A stretch of 64,000 bases of DNA from an uncultured Spirochaetales bacterium. Lineage in GTDB: Bacteria > Spirochaetota > Spirochaetia > Sphaerochaetales > Sphaerochaetaceae. Each line of letters starts with the position of its first letter. The stretch's first letter is position 1. The position numbers and the translations under genes are program-made. The notes beneath the pieces were generated by a model. That model was not told the DNA's origin. It worked only from the letters and a program-made list of their open reading frames with translations, and made no database searches. Positions 51,619 to 59,822 of this stretch are shown here, piece by piece. The DNA is taken from NCBI GenBank assembly GCA_944393005.1, contig CALXYO010000002.1, positions 209,302 through 273,301 on the forward strand, in the 5' to 3' direction.

Positions 51619-52459
51619 AAAGAACCTCTGCCATCACCCTGTATGATTCTTCCCACCGTCCGTTGGGTTTGTAATGGAAAAGATCTTTTGACAGAAAATG
51701 AACCTCACCTTCCCTGACTGCCTTCACATTCCTCCAGCCCGGACGGCTGAAAAGCGAAGTGATGTATCTGATGCTCTCATCCTCTTCCCCCTGCGGAACG
51801 ATCAGGATCTTGTCGATATTGCCTGTGATCATGGCCTCAAGTGAAAGGCTTTCAGTAAGGATACCGGTCTCATCCGCGACATTGATGCCGCCCAGATCCT
51901 CAATTATACCTGCAGCAAAATGATCGTCAGCCCTCTTGGCCCTAACCGATGAGAATGCGCTTCCGGCCCTCACGAAAAGGACTCTCGGCTTCTCCTCAAT
52001 TTCCCCGCATTCCGCGATTATCTCATCTATGCCTTCCTCCTGCCGGGTACCGTAAAGCATGAAGAGATCATCACGGCCGGTAATGGAGGTAAGTGTCCTG
52101 AAGACAGCAAGGAAATCCTCAAAGCTGTCCTGTTTTATGAGAATCATGCTGATACCTTTCTCATCGAGAAAGCTTTTGAGACGCACATGAGATGCCGTAT
52201 CGGTGGAACCCAGCACAAGATCAGGATGGCTTGAAATGAGAATTTCCGTATTTATGTTCCTTCCGGATGCACTGTCCACGAGAATGGCATCAGGGGAGGC
52301 AAAACCTCTGTCTATGGAATCCTGGACTGTGATGTCGACGCTTCCTCCGGCCAGAGACCAGAGATCGGCTATGGAAGAATTGAGACACGCAGCCGTAAAT
52401 GCAAAAAGTGAAGAAATGCTGCACAGCAGCATGAAAAGACAAAGAAAGGGCTTTTTCAT
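51608..52459 (-). CDS. periplasmic chelate-binding protein (BtuF/FepB type)
   Basis: 283 residues with a signal peptide (MKKPFLCLFMLLCSISSLFAF). A single long-helix binding fold (PF01497) follows: HPDLVLGSTDTASHVRLKSF, FRTLTSITGRDDLFMLYGTR, PRVLFVRAGSAFSSVRAKRAD and the C-terminal YKPNGRWEESYRVMAEVLYGE. The start at 52459 (second of two adjacent ATG) is eight bases after GAGGA. That ribosome site is buried in a nested hairpin. Ligand: cobalamin, heme or a siderophore. Confidence 0.85.
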   Translation of the reverse strand: MKKPFLCLFMLLCSISSLFAFTAACLNSSIADLWSLAGGSVDITVQDSIDRGFASPDAILVDSASGRNINTEILISSHPDLVLGSTDTASHVRLKSFLDEKGISMILIKQDSFEDFLAVFRTLTSITGRDDLFMLYGTRQEEGIDEIIAECGEIEEKPRVLFVRAGSAFSSVRAKRADDHFAAGIIEDLGGINVADETGILTESLSLEAMITGNIDKILIVPQGEEDESIRYITSLFSRPGWRNVKAVREGEVHFLSKDLFHYKPNGRWEESYRVMAEVLYGE

Positions 52460-52506
52460 CATGATAATCCTCAAATGAAGGATTTCAGATTTTTCAAAGC
52501 CCTTTC
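52444..52506 (-). promoter_or_regulatory. nested RNA hairpin over the start of the chelate-binding protein gene
   Basis: GAAAGGGCTTT (52444-52454, codons 3-6) and AAAGCCCTTTC (52496-52506, leader) are perfectly complementary over 11 bp. Inside, AATCC and GGATT pair and cover the GAGGATT ribosome site. In the mRNA both the ribosome site and the ATG fall within the loop system, so translation could be switched by temperature or ligand. Confidence 0.5.
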
Positions 52507-52541
52507 CTTCTATTGCAAGTCTGGCAAATCCTGAATCCTGA

Positions 52542-55112
52542 TCAGCAGGTCGCCCCGCCGATAACATTCTTCTTCAAGATCTTTTCTTTGTCAATCTTGC
52601 CGCTGAAGAGTTTATCCTCAACATACTCCAGGCCCAGACGGTTCACGGTATCGGCAAAGCGCTCGCCGCTGATTCCCTCGTCCCTGAAAAGCAGGATCGC
52701 ATTTTCAACAAGCTGGATGACTTCCTCCTCGCTTGTAAGTATGCGTGAAAGTCTCTTGCCTAGCTCTATCTTCTTGCCCCACCGTCCGCCGACGTAGACG
52801 GCATACCCTGTGGTATATGACGGAGTGACTGAGAACGGGCACTTGTCAAGGCAGCGGCCGCAGTGGTTGCATTCGCTGTCCTTCACGACCAACTTCCCGT
52901 CTTCAAGGTGGGCGATCTTTATCGGGCAGGCTTTCTCAACCTGGCACACACGGCAGCCTTTGCATTTGTCGAAGTTGAAGTCGACTATTCTCTGTCCCAT
53001 TATTCCGATGTCATTCAGGCTCGGCTTGACACAGTTGTTCGGACATCCGCCGACCGCAATCTTGAATTTATGAGGCAGAGCCACACCATGCCATCCCTCA
53101 TAGAAGATCTTATGAAGCTTCTCAGACAGGTCAAATGTATCGATAAGACCGTACTGGCAGGTTGTACCTTTGCAGGAAACCACCGGACGGACCTTGCTTC
53201 CGGTTCCGCCGGTATCAAGACCTCTCTCCTTCAGATAGGCCATAAGAGGATCGATGTTCGAATATGGAACACCCTGAATCTCAAGTGTCAGACGTGTTGT
53301 CATAGTCACTTCACCGCTTCCGAACTTCCTTGCACCCTCTGCCACGGCTATCTGTTCCTCTGATGTGAGTTTTCCGTTCCTTGTTATCACGCGGACATTG
53401 AAATGATCAGGCTGCCTCTTGTCCTGAAGACATCCCAGTCCTTTAACTCTTTTCACTTCCTCAGGCGGAATCACAGAACCGAAATCGACTCTGACATCAT
53501 TGAAGGTAAGACCTCCTTCAAGCACTCTTGTATTCGTGTATCCGTAATATTTCAGGCGGTTCTGAAGGAAATATCCTCTCTTTCCCCTTGCACAGACAAG
53601 AAGCAGCTTCTCATCCTGCGCAATGCCCTCAAGAGGACCGGTGACATGTCCAAGATCGATCCACTGCGCACCGGGAATCGTTTTTTCAGGCATGACATCA
53701 ATGACTTTGTAGCCCTTTGCCCGTGTCTTCATGTATTCAAGCGGGGTAATTGTCTCAAGCTGTCCGAGTATCTTGTTCTCAAGCACATTGCACACCTGTG
53801 TGAACGGGGAGATTGCTGTAGAGAACGGAGGAGCATAGGAGAAATCCATAGTATCGAACTCCTCCGCCTTCATGCCTTTTGAAACTGCCACAACGGCAAT
53901 ATCGTTCACCTTGTCCACATTGCCGCTTCCAAGCACCTGGAAACCGAGTATTCTGTGGGTCTTCCTTTCGGCAATGAGCTTCATGATGAAGGACGAGGCA
54001 CCCTCATAATAATGTGCCTTGTCATCTGTCACCGCAATTGCAGTGACGACCTCAAAGCCTTCCTTAACGGCAGCAGCCTCGGTAAGACCCGTGCGTCCCG
54101 CATTGAGATTGTCGAGTATCCTGACAACACCAGTGCCGAGGGCGCCGGGGTAAACGGCATTCTTTCCGGCAGCGTTCTTTGCAAGCACCCTCGCGCTTAT
54201 GTTCGCAGTCGAGCCCATTGCAGAGTACATTCTCCCTCCTGTGATCCTGTTTGTCACAAGTGCACAGTCTCCGGCCGCATAGACATCCGGAATATTTGTC
54301 TCCATGTTCTGATTGACAACGATCGCACCCTTTTCCATCTCAAGCGCGGTATTCTCAAGGAATGAGGTGGAAGGACGCACACCAAGTGCGAGGATTACCA
54401 TATCGGCTGGAATCTCGGACTTGTCAGTCCTGACTGACACGGCCTTTCCGTTTTCTCCTTTGATCTCCTCAAGCTTTGCTCCAAGAAGCACTCTGGTACC
54501 GGACTCTTCAATTCTCTTTCTGGCCCATGCAGCCATTTCCACATCGAAGGCATTGGGCATTATCTGGTCAGCCATGTCAATGATGGTGACTGAAAGCCCT
54601 TCCCTGCGCAGGTTCTCTGCAATTTCGAGCCCGATGAAGCCGGCACCTGCGACAACGGCCTTTCTCACTCCGTCTTTCTTCGCATATGTCCTTATCGCCT
54701 GAGCATCATCGGGAGTGCGGACCGTGAAGACACCTTCATTCTTCACTCCATCAATTGCAGGAACAATGCTCTGGGCACCTGTCGCTATGATCAGCTTGTC
54801 ATAACTCTCTTCCCTTTTGTTTCCGTCCCTGTCAACGCAGGTGACAGTCTTTTTCTCAAAGTCAGCACCGACGGCCTCAGTACCGGTCAGAACATCCACA
54901 CCGGTAAGTGATGAATATTTTTCAGGGGTGTTCACGATAAGCGAACTTCTGTCCTCAATCACTTCCCCTATGTAATACGGAAGTCCGCATCCTGCATAGG
55001 AAATATCATTCCCTTTCGTAATGATCCTGACATCAAGGGATATGTCTTCCCTCTTCAGCTTGGCGGCAGCCTTAGTTCCGGCCGCTACACCGCCTAAAAC
55101 CAGTATCTTCAT
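52542..55112 (-). CDS. CoA-disulfide reductase - rhodanese - siroheme/4Fe-4S reductase fusion
   Basis: 856 residues in three parts. Residues 1-445 are a FAD/NAD(P) pyridine-nucleotide disulfide reductase of the CoA-disulfide type, with the redox Cys42 in YAGCGLPYYIG. Residues 455-545 form a rhodanese domain with Cys507 in LLLVCARGKRG. Residues 560-790 form a sulfite/nitrite-reductase-like half with CKGTTC (647-652) and GGCPNNCVK (690-694) for a siroheme-[4Fe-4S] centre. Two ferredoxin clusters follow, CKGCRVCQVEKACP (717-729) and CNHCGRCLDKCP (748-758). The chain probably moves electrons between NAD(P)H and sulfur species such as persulfides or sulfite in the cytoplasm. The 3' neighbour is a chelate importer; no other sulfur gene is near. 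Confidence 0.88.
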   Translation of the reverse strand: MKILVLGGVAAGTKAAAKLKREDISLDVRIITKGNDISYAGCGLPYYIGEVIEDRSSLIVNTPEKYSSLTGVDVLTGTEAVGADFEKKTVTCVDRDGNKREESYDKLIIATGAQSIVPAIDGVKNEGVFTVRTPDDAQAIRTYAKKDGVRKAVVAGAGFIGLEIAENLRREGLSVTIIDMADQIMPNAFDVEMAAWARKRIEESGTRVLLGAKLEEIKGENGKAVSVRTDKSEIPADMVILALGVRPSTSFLENTALEMEKGAIVVNQNMETNIPDVYAAGDCALVTNRITGGRMYSAMGSTANISARVLAKNAAGKNAVYPGALGTGVVRILDNLNAGRTGLTEAAAVKEGFEVVTAIAVTDDKAHYYEGASSFIMKLIAERKTHRILGFQVLGSGNVDKVNDIAVVAVSKGMKAEEFDTMDFSYAPPFSTAISPFTQVCNVLENKILGQLETITPLEYMKTRAKGYKVIDVMPEKTIPGAQWIDLGHVTGPLEGIAQDEKLLLVCARGKRGYFLQNRLKYYGYTNTRVLEGGLTFNDVRVDFGSVIPPEEVKRVKGLGCLQDKRQPDHFNVRVITRNGKLTSEEQIAVAEGARKFGSGEVTMTTRLTLEIQGVPYSNIDPLMAYLKERGLDTGGTGSKVRPVVSCKGTTCQYGLIDTFDLSEKLHKIFYEGWHGVALPHKFKIAVGGCPNNCVKPSLNDIGIMGQRIVDFNFDKCKGCRVCQVEKACPIKIAHLEDGKLVVKDSECNHCGRCLDKCPFSVTPSYTTGYAVYVGGRWGKKIELGKRLSRILTSEEEVIQLVENAILLFRDEGISGERFADTVNRLGLEYVEDKLFSGKIDKEKILKKNVIGGATC

Positions 55113-55162
55113 AAAAACCTCTTGCCTCCATGCTAGCGCAATGATGAGCTGAATACAAGAAA

Positions 55163-56065
55163 CTATCCAATCAGGGACATGAAGCGCCTGACAAGAAGCT
55201 CTGGTTCAACCTTTTCCATCATGTACTCAGCAGGAAAAAAGCCGCAGTTCACCCTGAATGAGGCAAGAGAAGCCTCTTCTTCCCTTCCTTTCCACGGACA
55301 GAAACCTTTCCTGTTTATGTGTGATGAGAAAGTGCAGTCTATGAACGATGCCTTCCCCTCTGGCCGCCATGGTCTCATGAGGTATACCGATTCATCTTCA
55401 AGATTCTCATGCTCAAACGAACAGTCCCTGAATATGAAGCCGATATCATCTGCATGGCCTGAAGGGGCGCACACATACCCCGCTTCATTTGAAATTATCC
55501 TCACATTCTCAAAAAGCGCATCGGCGCCGCCGAAGATGAAATCCACACCGCCATGAATGCAGCCTCCTCTGACATACACCCGGTTCAGAGTGCGCGGGGA
55601 AAAACAGCGCGGTCCGTAAAATCCTCTTTTTTCCCTTTCTTTTTCGGGCAGAGGTGCAAGGAAAAGAGTATCCTGATGACCGTAAAGCTCCACATTCTCA
55701 AGAAAGGCCTTCTGTACATCAAGATAAAGGGCCAGGGCCTGTCCGGCATCGCATCCGCGCCCTGCATTGTTCTCAAAGCGCAGGTTCTCAAGATGAAGCT
55801 CATGACCTGAGAAGAATGCCGTATAGCTTCTGAATGTTCCTCTTTTGAGTCCGTCCGGCATTATGGTGCGCGCACTGTCGCTCCAGCGGATGACAACGCG
55901 GCCTTCCCCTGCAATCGTCAGCTTTCTCTTGTCGGCAAAAAGCTTCTCCTCATACACTCCTTCCTTTATGATTATCTTTCCTTCCGTCTCATAAGGAACC
56001 GCATCAATGGCTTCCTGTATTGTGTAATAGTCTTCTCCGCTGTGTCCGACTGTGAGTTCAAGCAT
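55163..56065 (-). CDS. pectinesterase (carbohydrate esterase family 8), no signal peptide
   Basis: 300 residues, right-handed beta-helix pectin methylesterase. YTIQEAIDAVP opens the fold. Catalytic segments are GHQDTLF (Asp), GGVDFIFGGADALF (Asp nucleophile) and MRPWRPEGKASF (Arg). No signal peptide or lipobox is visible, so it should act on imported methylated oligogalacturonides in the cytoplasm. The start at 56065 is preceded by AAGGAGAG. It is divergent from the DUF362 gene, and the twin operators at 56144-56191 lie between them. Confidence 0.9.
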   Translation of the reverse strand: MLELTVGHSGEDYYTIQEAIDAVPYETEGKIIIKEGVYEEKLFADKRKLTIAGEGRVVIRWSDSARTIMPDGLKRGTFRSYTAFFSGHELHLENLRFENNAGRGCDAGQALALYLDVQKAFLENVELYGHQDTLFLAPLPEKEREKRGFYGPRCFSPRTLNRVYVRGGCIHGGVDFIFGGADALFENVRIISNEAGYVCAPSGHADDIGFIFRDCSFEHENLEDESVYLMRPWRPEGKASFIDCTFSSHINRKGFCPWKGREEEASLASFRVNCGFFPAEYMMEKVEPELLVRRFMSLIG

Positions 56066-56143
56066 ACACCTCTCTCCTTATATGGATAAGGATACCCTCT
56101 CTTCAGGCATGCAGGCAACATGAATGGAGAATCATCATCTATA

Positions 56144-56191
56144 TTGACAGCGTGTCAGAATAGTGTGATCATTACACTGACACACTGTCAG
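56144..56191 (+). promoter_or_regulatory. two 15-bp operators in the DUF362 promoter
   Basis: TTGACAGCGTGTCAG (56144-56158) overlaps the -35 box TTGACA. CTGACACACTGTCAG (56177-56191) covers the predicted start point. Both fit TGACA-N3-TGTCA, and their centres are 33 bp apart (three turns). An extended -10 TGTGATCAT (56164-56172) stands 17 bases after the -35. The second copy differs by one base from the operator at 28518-28532. Confidence 0.7.
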
Positions 56192-56224
56192 AAAAAAAAG
56201 AATTGCATCCATGGAGGAAATCAC

Positions 56225-57115
56225 ATGAAAGCCAAAGTTTATTTCACCAGAACCATTACACCGGACAAAGTTGTTGAAGCCTATGAAAAACTCGGCATAC
56301 AACTTCCGGGTAAAGTGGCAGTCAAAGTCCACTCGGGAGAAAAGGGAAACCAGAACTACCTGACACCCGAATTCTGGCGTCCGGCGGTTGAGAAAGTCAA
56401 CGGTACCATTGTTGAATGCAACACCGCATACGGAGATGCTGCCGGCGGAGTGAGGGACAACACTGAATCACACTGGAAACTCATGGAAGAACACGGATGG
56501 ACAAAGTACTTCAATGTGGATCTGATGGACGGAGAGGGTCCTGATGTCATCTGGAGTGTGAAAAACGGAAAAGTCCTTAAGGAAAACCATGTGGGAAAGA
56601 ACATACTGAATTATGATTCGATGCTTGTCCTCGCCCACTTCAAGGGGCATCCTATGGGTGGTTACGGCGGTGCTCTCAAGCAGCTTTCAATAGGGTGTGC
56701 AAGCCGTGCGGGAAAAGCGCTCATCCACTCTGCAGGTGTCACTGACGACCGCTTTGAGACCTGGCAGAAACATGCGGACAGCACAGTCTTTCCCGAAGCG
56801 ATGGCAGATGCTGCGATGAGTGTGGTGGAACACTTCAGAGACAGGATCGCATTCATCAATGTGATGAAGAATCTTTCAGTGGACTGCGACTGCTGTGAGG
56901 TTGCAGAGGATCCATGCATGAGAGATATCGGAATTCTCGCATCCCTAGATCCTGTTGCAATTGATCAGGCATGCATCGATCTTGTCATCAGCAGTGATGA
57001 CCAGGGAAAGGATCATTTCATGGAGAGAGTGAACAGCCGCAACGGCATCCACACAATCGAGGCGGCAGCAGAACTGGGATACGGCACAAGAGAGTACGAA
57101 CTTATCGAATTCTGA
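56225..57115 (+). CDS. DUF362 domain protein
   Basis: 296 residues from the ATG at 56225 after GGAGG; a longer frame upstream crosses the operators and is rejected. DUF362 features are VKVHSGEKGNQNYL, LAHFKGHPMGGYGGALKQLSIGCASRAGK and ASLDPVAIDQACIDL. A cysteine group CDCCEVAEDPCM stands where related proteins carry Fe-S ligands, though the usual ferredoxin module is absent. Function is unknown; related proteins occur as anaerobic redox or stress-induced proteins. Shared operators with the flavodoxin operon support a redox or xenobiotic response. Confidence 0.85.
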   Translation: MKAKVYFTRTITPDKVVEAYEKLGIQLPGKVAVKVHSGEKGNQNYLTPEFWRPAVEKVNGTIVECNTAYGDAAGGVRDNTESHWKLMEEHGWTKYFNVDLMDGEGPDVIWSVKNGKVLKENHVGKNILNYDSMLVLAHFKGHPMGGYGGALKQLSIGCASRAGKALIHSAGVTDDRFETWQKHADSTVFPEAMADAAMSVVEHFRDRIAFINVMKNLSVDCDCCEVAEDPCMRDIGILASLDPVAIDQACIDLVISSDDQGKDHFMERVNSRNGIHTIEAAAELGYGTREYELIEF

Positions 57116-57183
57116 AAAAGCAGAACACATAAATTCAGCGGCGGGCGTGCCTCGCAGTTATTGTCAAAGTAACGGATCATCCC

Positions 57184-58212
57184 TCAGACGACATGATCAA
57201 TATCGCATACCAGCGGCAGAGGATACAGTTTGATCTTCTCCCCGTCTTTCATCAGACGGAGGGCATTCATAAGGGAGTACGCGCTGATTCTCCTGTTCTC
57301 GAAGGGAGAGAAGTAATACGTGCGGCTTTCAGAACACATAACGCATGTGCACAGTGTTTTCTCGCATTCCTCACTTTCCGCCGATTCCCTCAGCATACCG
57401 TCAGGAACCGTTACGGTTGAGAAAATACTGAACATGCGGTTCACGGCATCTTCCTCATTATTTCCGGGAGGAGAAAAATCCTTGGCAAAGGCAAGACGCA
57501 CGAACCTGTCGGGAGACGAGAAACTGCCGGGCAGGCCGAAGCTGCCGCCGGTGCCGCTGCCGAATGTCGAGACACTCTCGCCCAGAAGAGGCCGCGGCGG
57601 GGTGTGAAACGGAGAGAGTGCAACATAGTTTTTCAGATTGTCATGCTGCCATCTGTAACCGGGGGCATTCGTCATAACGCCGACTGTATTGCGGTGAACA
57701 GTTATGCCATCTTCATCAGGCTCGATGATGACAGCCTCCCCGCTTTCATCGCTGAAAATATAATGCACGGACATATGGGAGTTGAATATAAGCCCGCCTG
57801 TCAGATTGATTTTACCGGCCATTTCGCACAGTTCATCTATGCAGGAACAAAGGCCGAGCATGTAAGGAAGGAAGAATGCAGGATGCACATCGGTTTTCCC
57901 CTTCTGCGTATCAAAGTGGCCGTAAGACGGGAAGTTCTGAAGTGTTCCCATGAGGCCTTTCTCGTTTATCGCGTCGGTGAAAATGGGAGAAGCGGAGCCC
58001 TGTATGGCATTGCCGATGAGGCCGTATCTCAGACTGACCTTCTCCCCTTCTCCAGAGGGGGATGTATTCAGTTCATAACCTCCTGCAATGAGCGTTATCA
58101 TGTTGCCCTTAAGATCGCCGAACATATCATAGGTGCGCCCGAGAAAATGCAGGTTGTCTTCACTCTTCCATGAAAAACCGGAACAGCCGGGAGAAAAAAA
58201 CTTTCTTTCCAT
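57184..58212 (-). CDS. choloylglycine hydrolase / penicillin V acylase family Ntn-hydrolase
   Basis: 342 residues from the ATG at 58212 (AAGGAG upstream). The active-site set is complete: Cys10 in SPGCSGFSW, Arg26 and Asp29 in LGRTYDM, Asn in NFPSYGHF, Asn in TNAPGYRWQ and Arg in SPDRFVRLAF. In most relatives the nucleophile is residue 2; here nine residues (MERKFFSPG) precede it and must be removed for activity, as happens with the short prosequence of Bacillus sphaericus penicillin V acylase. No signal peptide, so cytoplasmic. Bile salts or N-acyl compounds such as N-acyl lactones or penicillin V are possible substrates. The gut setting makes bile salts attractive but unproven. Confidence 0.88.
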   Translation of the reverse strand: MERKFFSPGCSGFSWKSEDNLHFLGRTYDMFGDLKGNMITLIAGGYELNTSPSGEGEKVSLRYGLIGNAIQGSASPIFTDAINEKGLMGTLQNFPSYGHFDTQKGKTDVHPAFFLPYMLGLCSCIDELCEMAGKINLTGGLIFNSHMSVHYIFSDESGEAVIIEPDEDGITVHRNTVGVMTNAPGYRWQHDNLKNYVALSPFHTPPRPLLGESVSTFGSGTGGSFGLPGSFSSPDRFVRLAFAKDFSPPGNNEEDAVNRMFSIFSTVTVPDGMLRESAESEECEKTLCTCVMCSESRTYYFSPFENRRISAYSLMNALRLMKDGEKIKLYPLPLVCDIDHVV

Positions 58213-58336
58213 CACAGTCTCCTTGAAAATATTATATCCCCATATCGTGAAGAGGTGAAAATTTTGTTGTTTTATTTGAAAGGCGGGTCAATTAAACCTG
58301 TCACATTGAAATGCAGTGTGCTATTATTGTGGCTCT

Positions 58337-59717
58337 TCACGTTTTCTTAGGGGAATTGTATTTCACAGATGGGATGGAGAAGAACTGAATGAGAGTGAAG
58401 AAGTAGTCTTCATCCCGGTATCCGTACCCAATCCTCTTGGCAACCTTAATCCTGTTGTTGAAGCCTTCCAGCCTGCCTGTAGATATGGGATGAGATGCAT
58501 GGGCCACAAGCCCGTCAATCCTCTTCTCTTTCAAATCTGCGAATCTTACCAGGGCAGGTATTCCACTTGCTTTGGCCCCTTCAAACCAGGCCTCCCATCC
58601 AGTTCTTGCTTCCAGCGCATCTCTCAGATCAAACAGCCTGGACATCTCTTCTTTCATTGCATGACACAGCGACAGGTCAGCATGGTCATCGAGAATCTTC
58701 ATGAGTGCCGCAGACTTCTCTTCAGACAGGCTGTCTCTTCCTGCAAGCAGAATCCATCTTGCACCTTTCACCTCTGAGTACAGACGCTTTTCAGCTTTCA
58801 CTTCAGCCTTGGAAAATCCTTCTTCATCCATCTTTCTGGCCTGAGCACTATGCTTCCTGGCTTCCTCAAGCCTTACGACACCGAGAACATCCTTTGCGAA
58901 CTGTGCCTGCATGTGGTACCTGTCGTAGACAATCTTTGCCTTGGGAAGGTGTTCAGCAACCAGGAGGTTGTAGGATGCATTCATGTCCATTGCCACAGCC
59001 TCAACTTCAGACAGGTAATTCATGTCAATTTTCTGAAAGAACCTGGAAAAGTCTGCCTTTGTCCTGCCTTTGCCAACCCACAAGACATCACCTTCATCCA
59101 GGTCCATCACACAGGTTGCGTACTTGTGCCCTTTATGGATTGCAAACTCATCAACGGCAAGGTGCTTTGGCCTGTATCCGTCCTTTGCCAGTTTCTTCTT
59201 CCTTTCAGCGATGGCTTCAGCCATTACTCCTTTGTGGAGATGTTTGATCGTATCCCAATGAGCACCTGTAATCTTCTGTACTGTGGTTATGGGAATATTG
59301 AAGCGCAGGAATGAGCTTATCCATGAAGCTGCACGTTCAGTTATCCGTGTCTGAGGGTATTTGAAAGGAATCTCTTCACAGAAGGTCCTCATGCATTTCT
59401 GGCAGCGGTAACGGTGGTAATTTGCCTCCACATCCTGCCTTGTCCCAGGGTACACTGGCATGTCTGAAATAACCGAGGGCAAGGAAGGTCTTGTGCAGGA
59501 GCCTTGTCCCCGGGTACACTGGCATGTCTCTGAGTCTTATGCTGTAGTTACCACAGATGTGCACATGGCCATTGCAGTAGGGACATTGCACATCCTCTGT
59601 CTCTTTGTTGCTCTTCAAATGGAGAAGACTCTGCTTTCCATCTTCTGCTATTTCAGTGCTGATGTATTCATAGGGTTGAAGAGATAGGTAGTTTGCTATA
59701 CTTTGTTCAATGAGCAT
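58337..59717 (-). pseudogene. ISL3 transposase, frameshifted by a 64-bp duplication/insertion
   Basis: The 5' part (59717-59376) encodes MLIEQSIANYLSLQPYEYIS, the zinc-finger CPYCNGHVHICG and RLRDMPVYPGTR, then runs out of frame. The rest (from 59464 to 58337) resumes at DMPVYPGTRQDVEANYHRYR and continues through the second Cys pair, the DDE core (AVDEFAIHKGHKY, VAMDMNASYN) and STGRLEGFNNRIK to the end. Joining the two copies of DMPVYPGTR removes 64 bases and gives a continuous 438-residue protein, the normal ISL3 length. Confidence 0.88.
59437..59528. repeat. 28-bp direct repeat inside the transposase gene
   Basis: Copies at 59437-59464 and 59501-59528 differ at one base and are separated by 36 bases, a 64-bp period. 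The period is not a multiple of three and causes the frameshift of the transposase. Confidence 0.9.
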
Positions 59718-59822
59718 GTGTTCGTCCTTTAGTTTTTTGTGTGGTATCTGAACTTTAGAACGCGCATGCTCTTCTTTTCAATCTAGCTCTTCATCCCCTA
59801 TCTTTCCGTGAAGAACCAAAAA

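Larger units (their letters stand above)
58331..59817 (-). mobile_element. ISL3-family insertion sequence, inactive
   Basis: The 1,487-bp element is bounded by imperfect terminal inverted repeats, left 58331-58354 and right 59794-59817. They start GGCTCTTCACG and GGTTCTTCACG (17 of 24 positions match), and GGyTCTT is typical for ISL3 ends. No 8-bp target duplication is visible (ATTATTGT against AAAAAATG). The transposase is frameshifted. The right end stops five bases before the ATG of the CheB-CheR gene. Confidence 0.85.

Noticed and set aside
59808..59822. GTG start for the CheB-CheR protein
   Set aside because: The codon lies in the terminal repeat of the insertion sequence and has no ribosome site; ATG at 59823 is the first codon outside the element.
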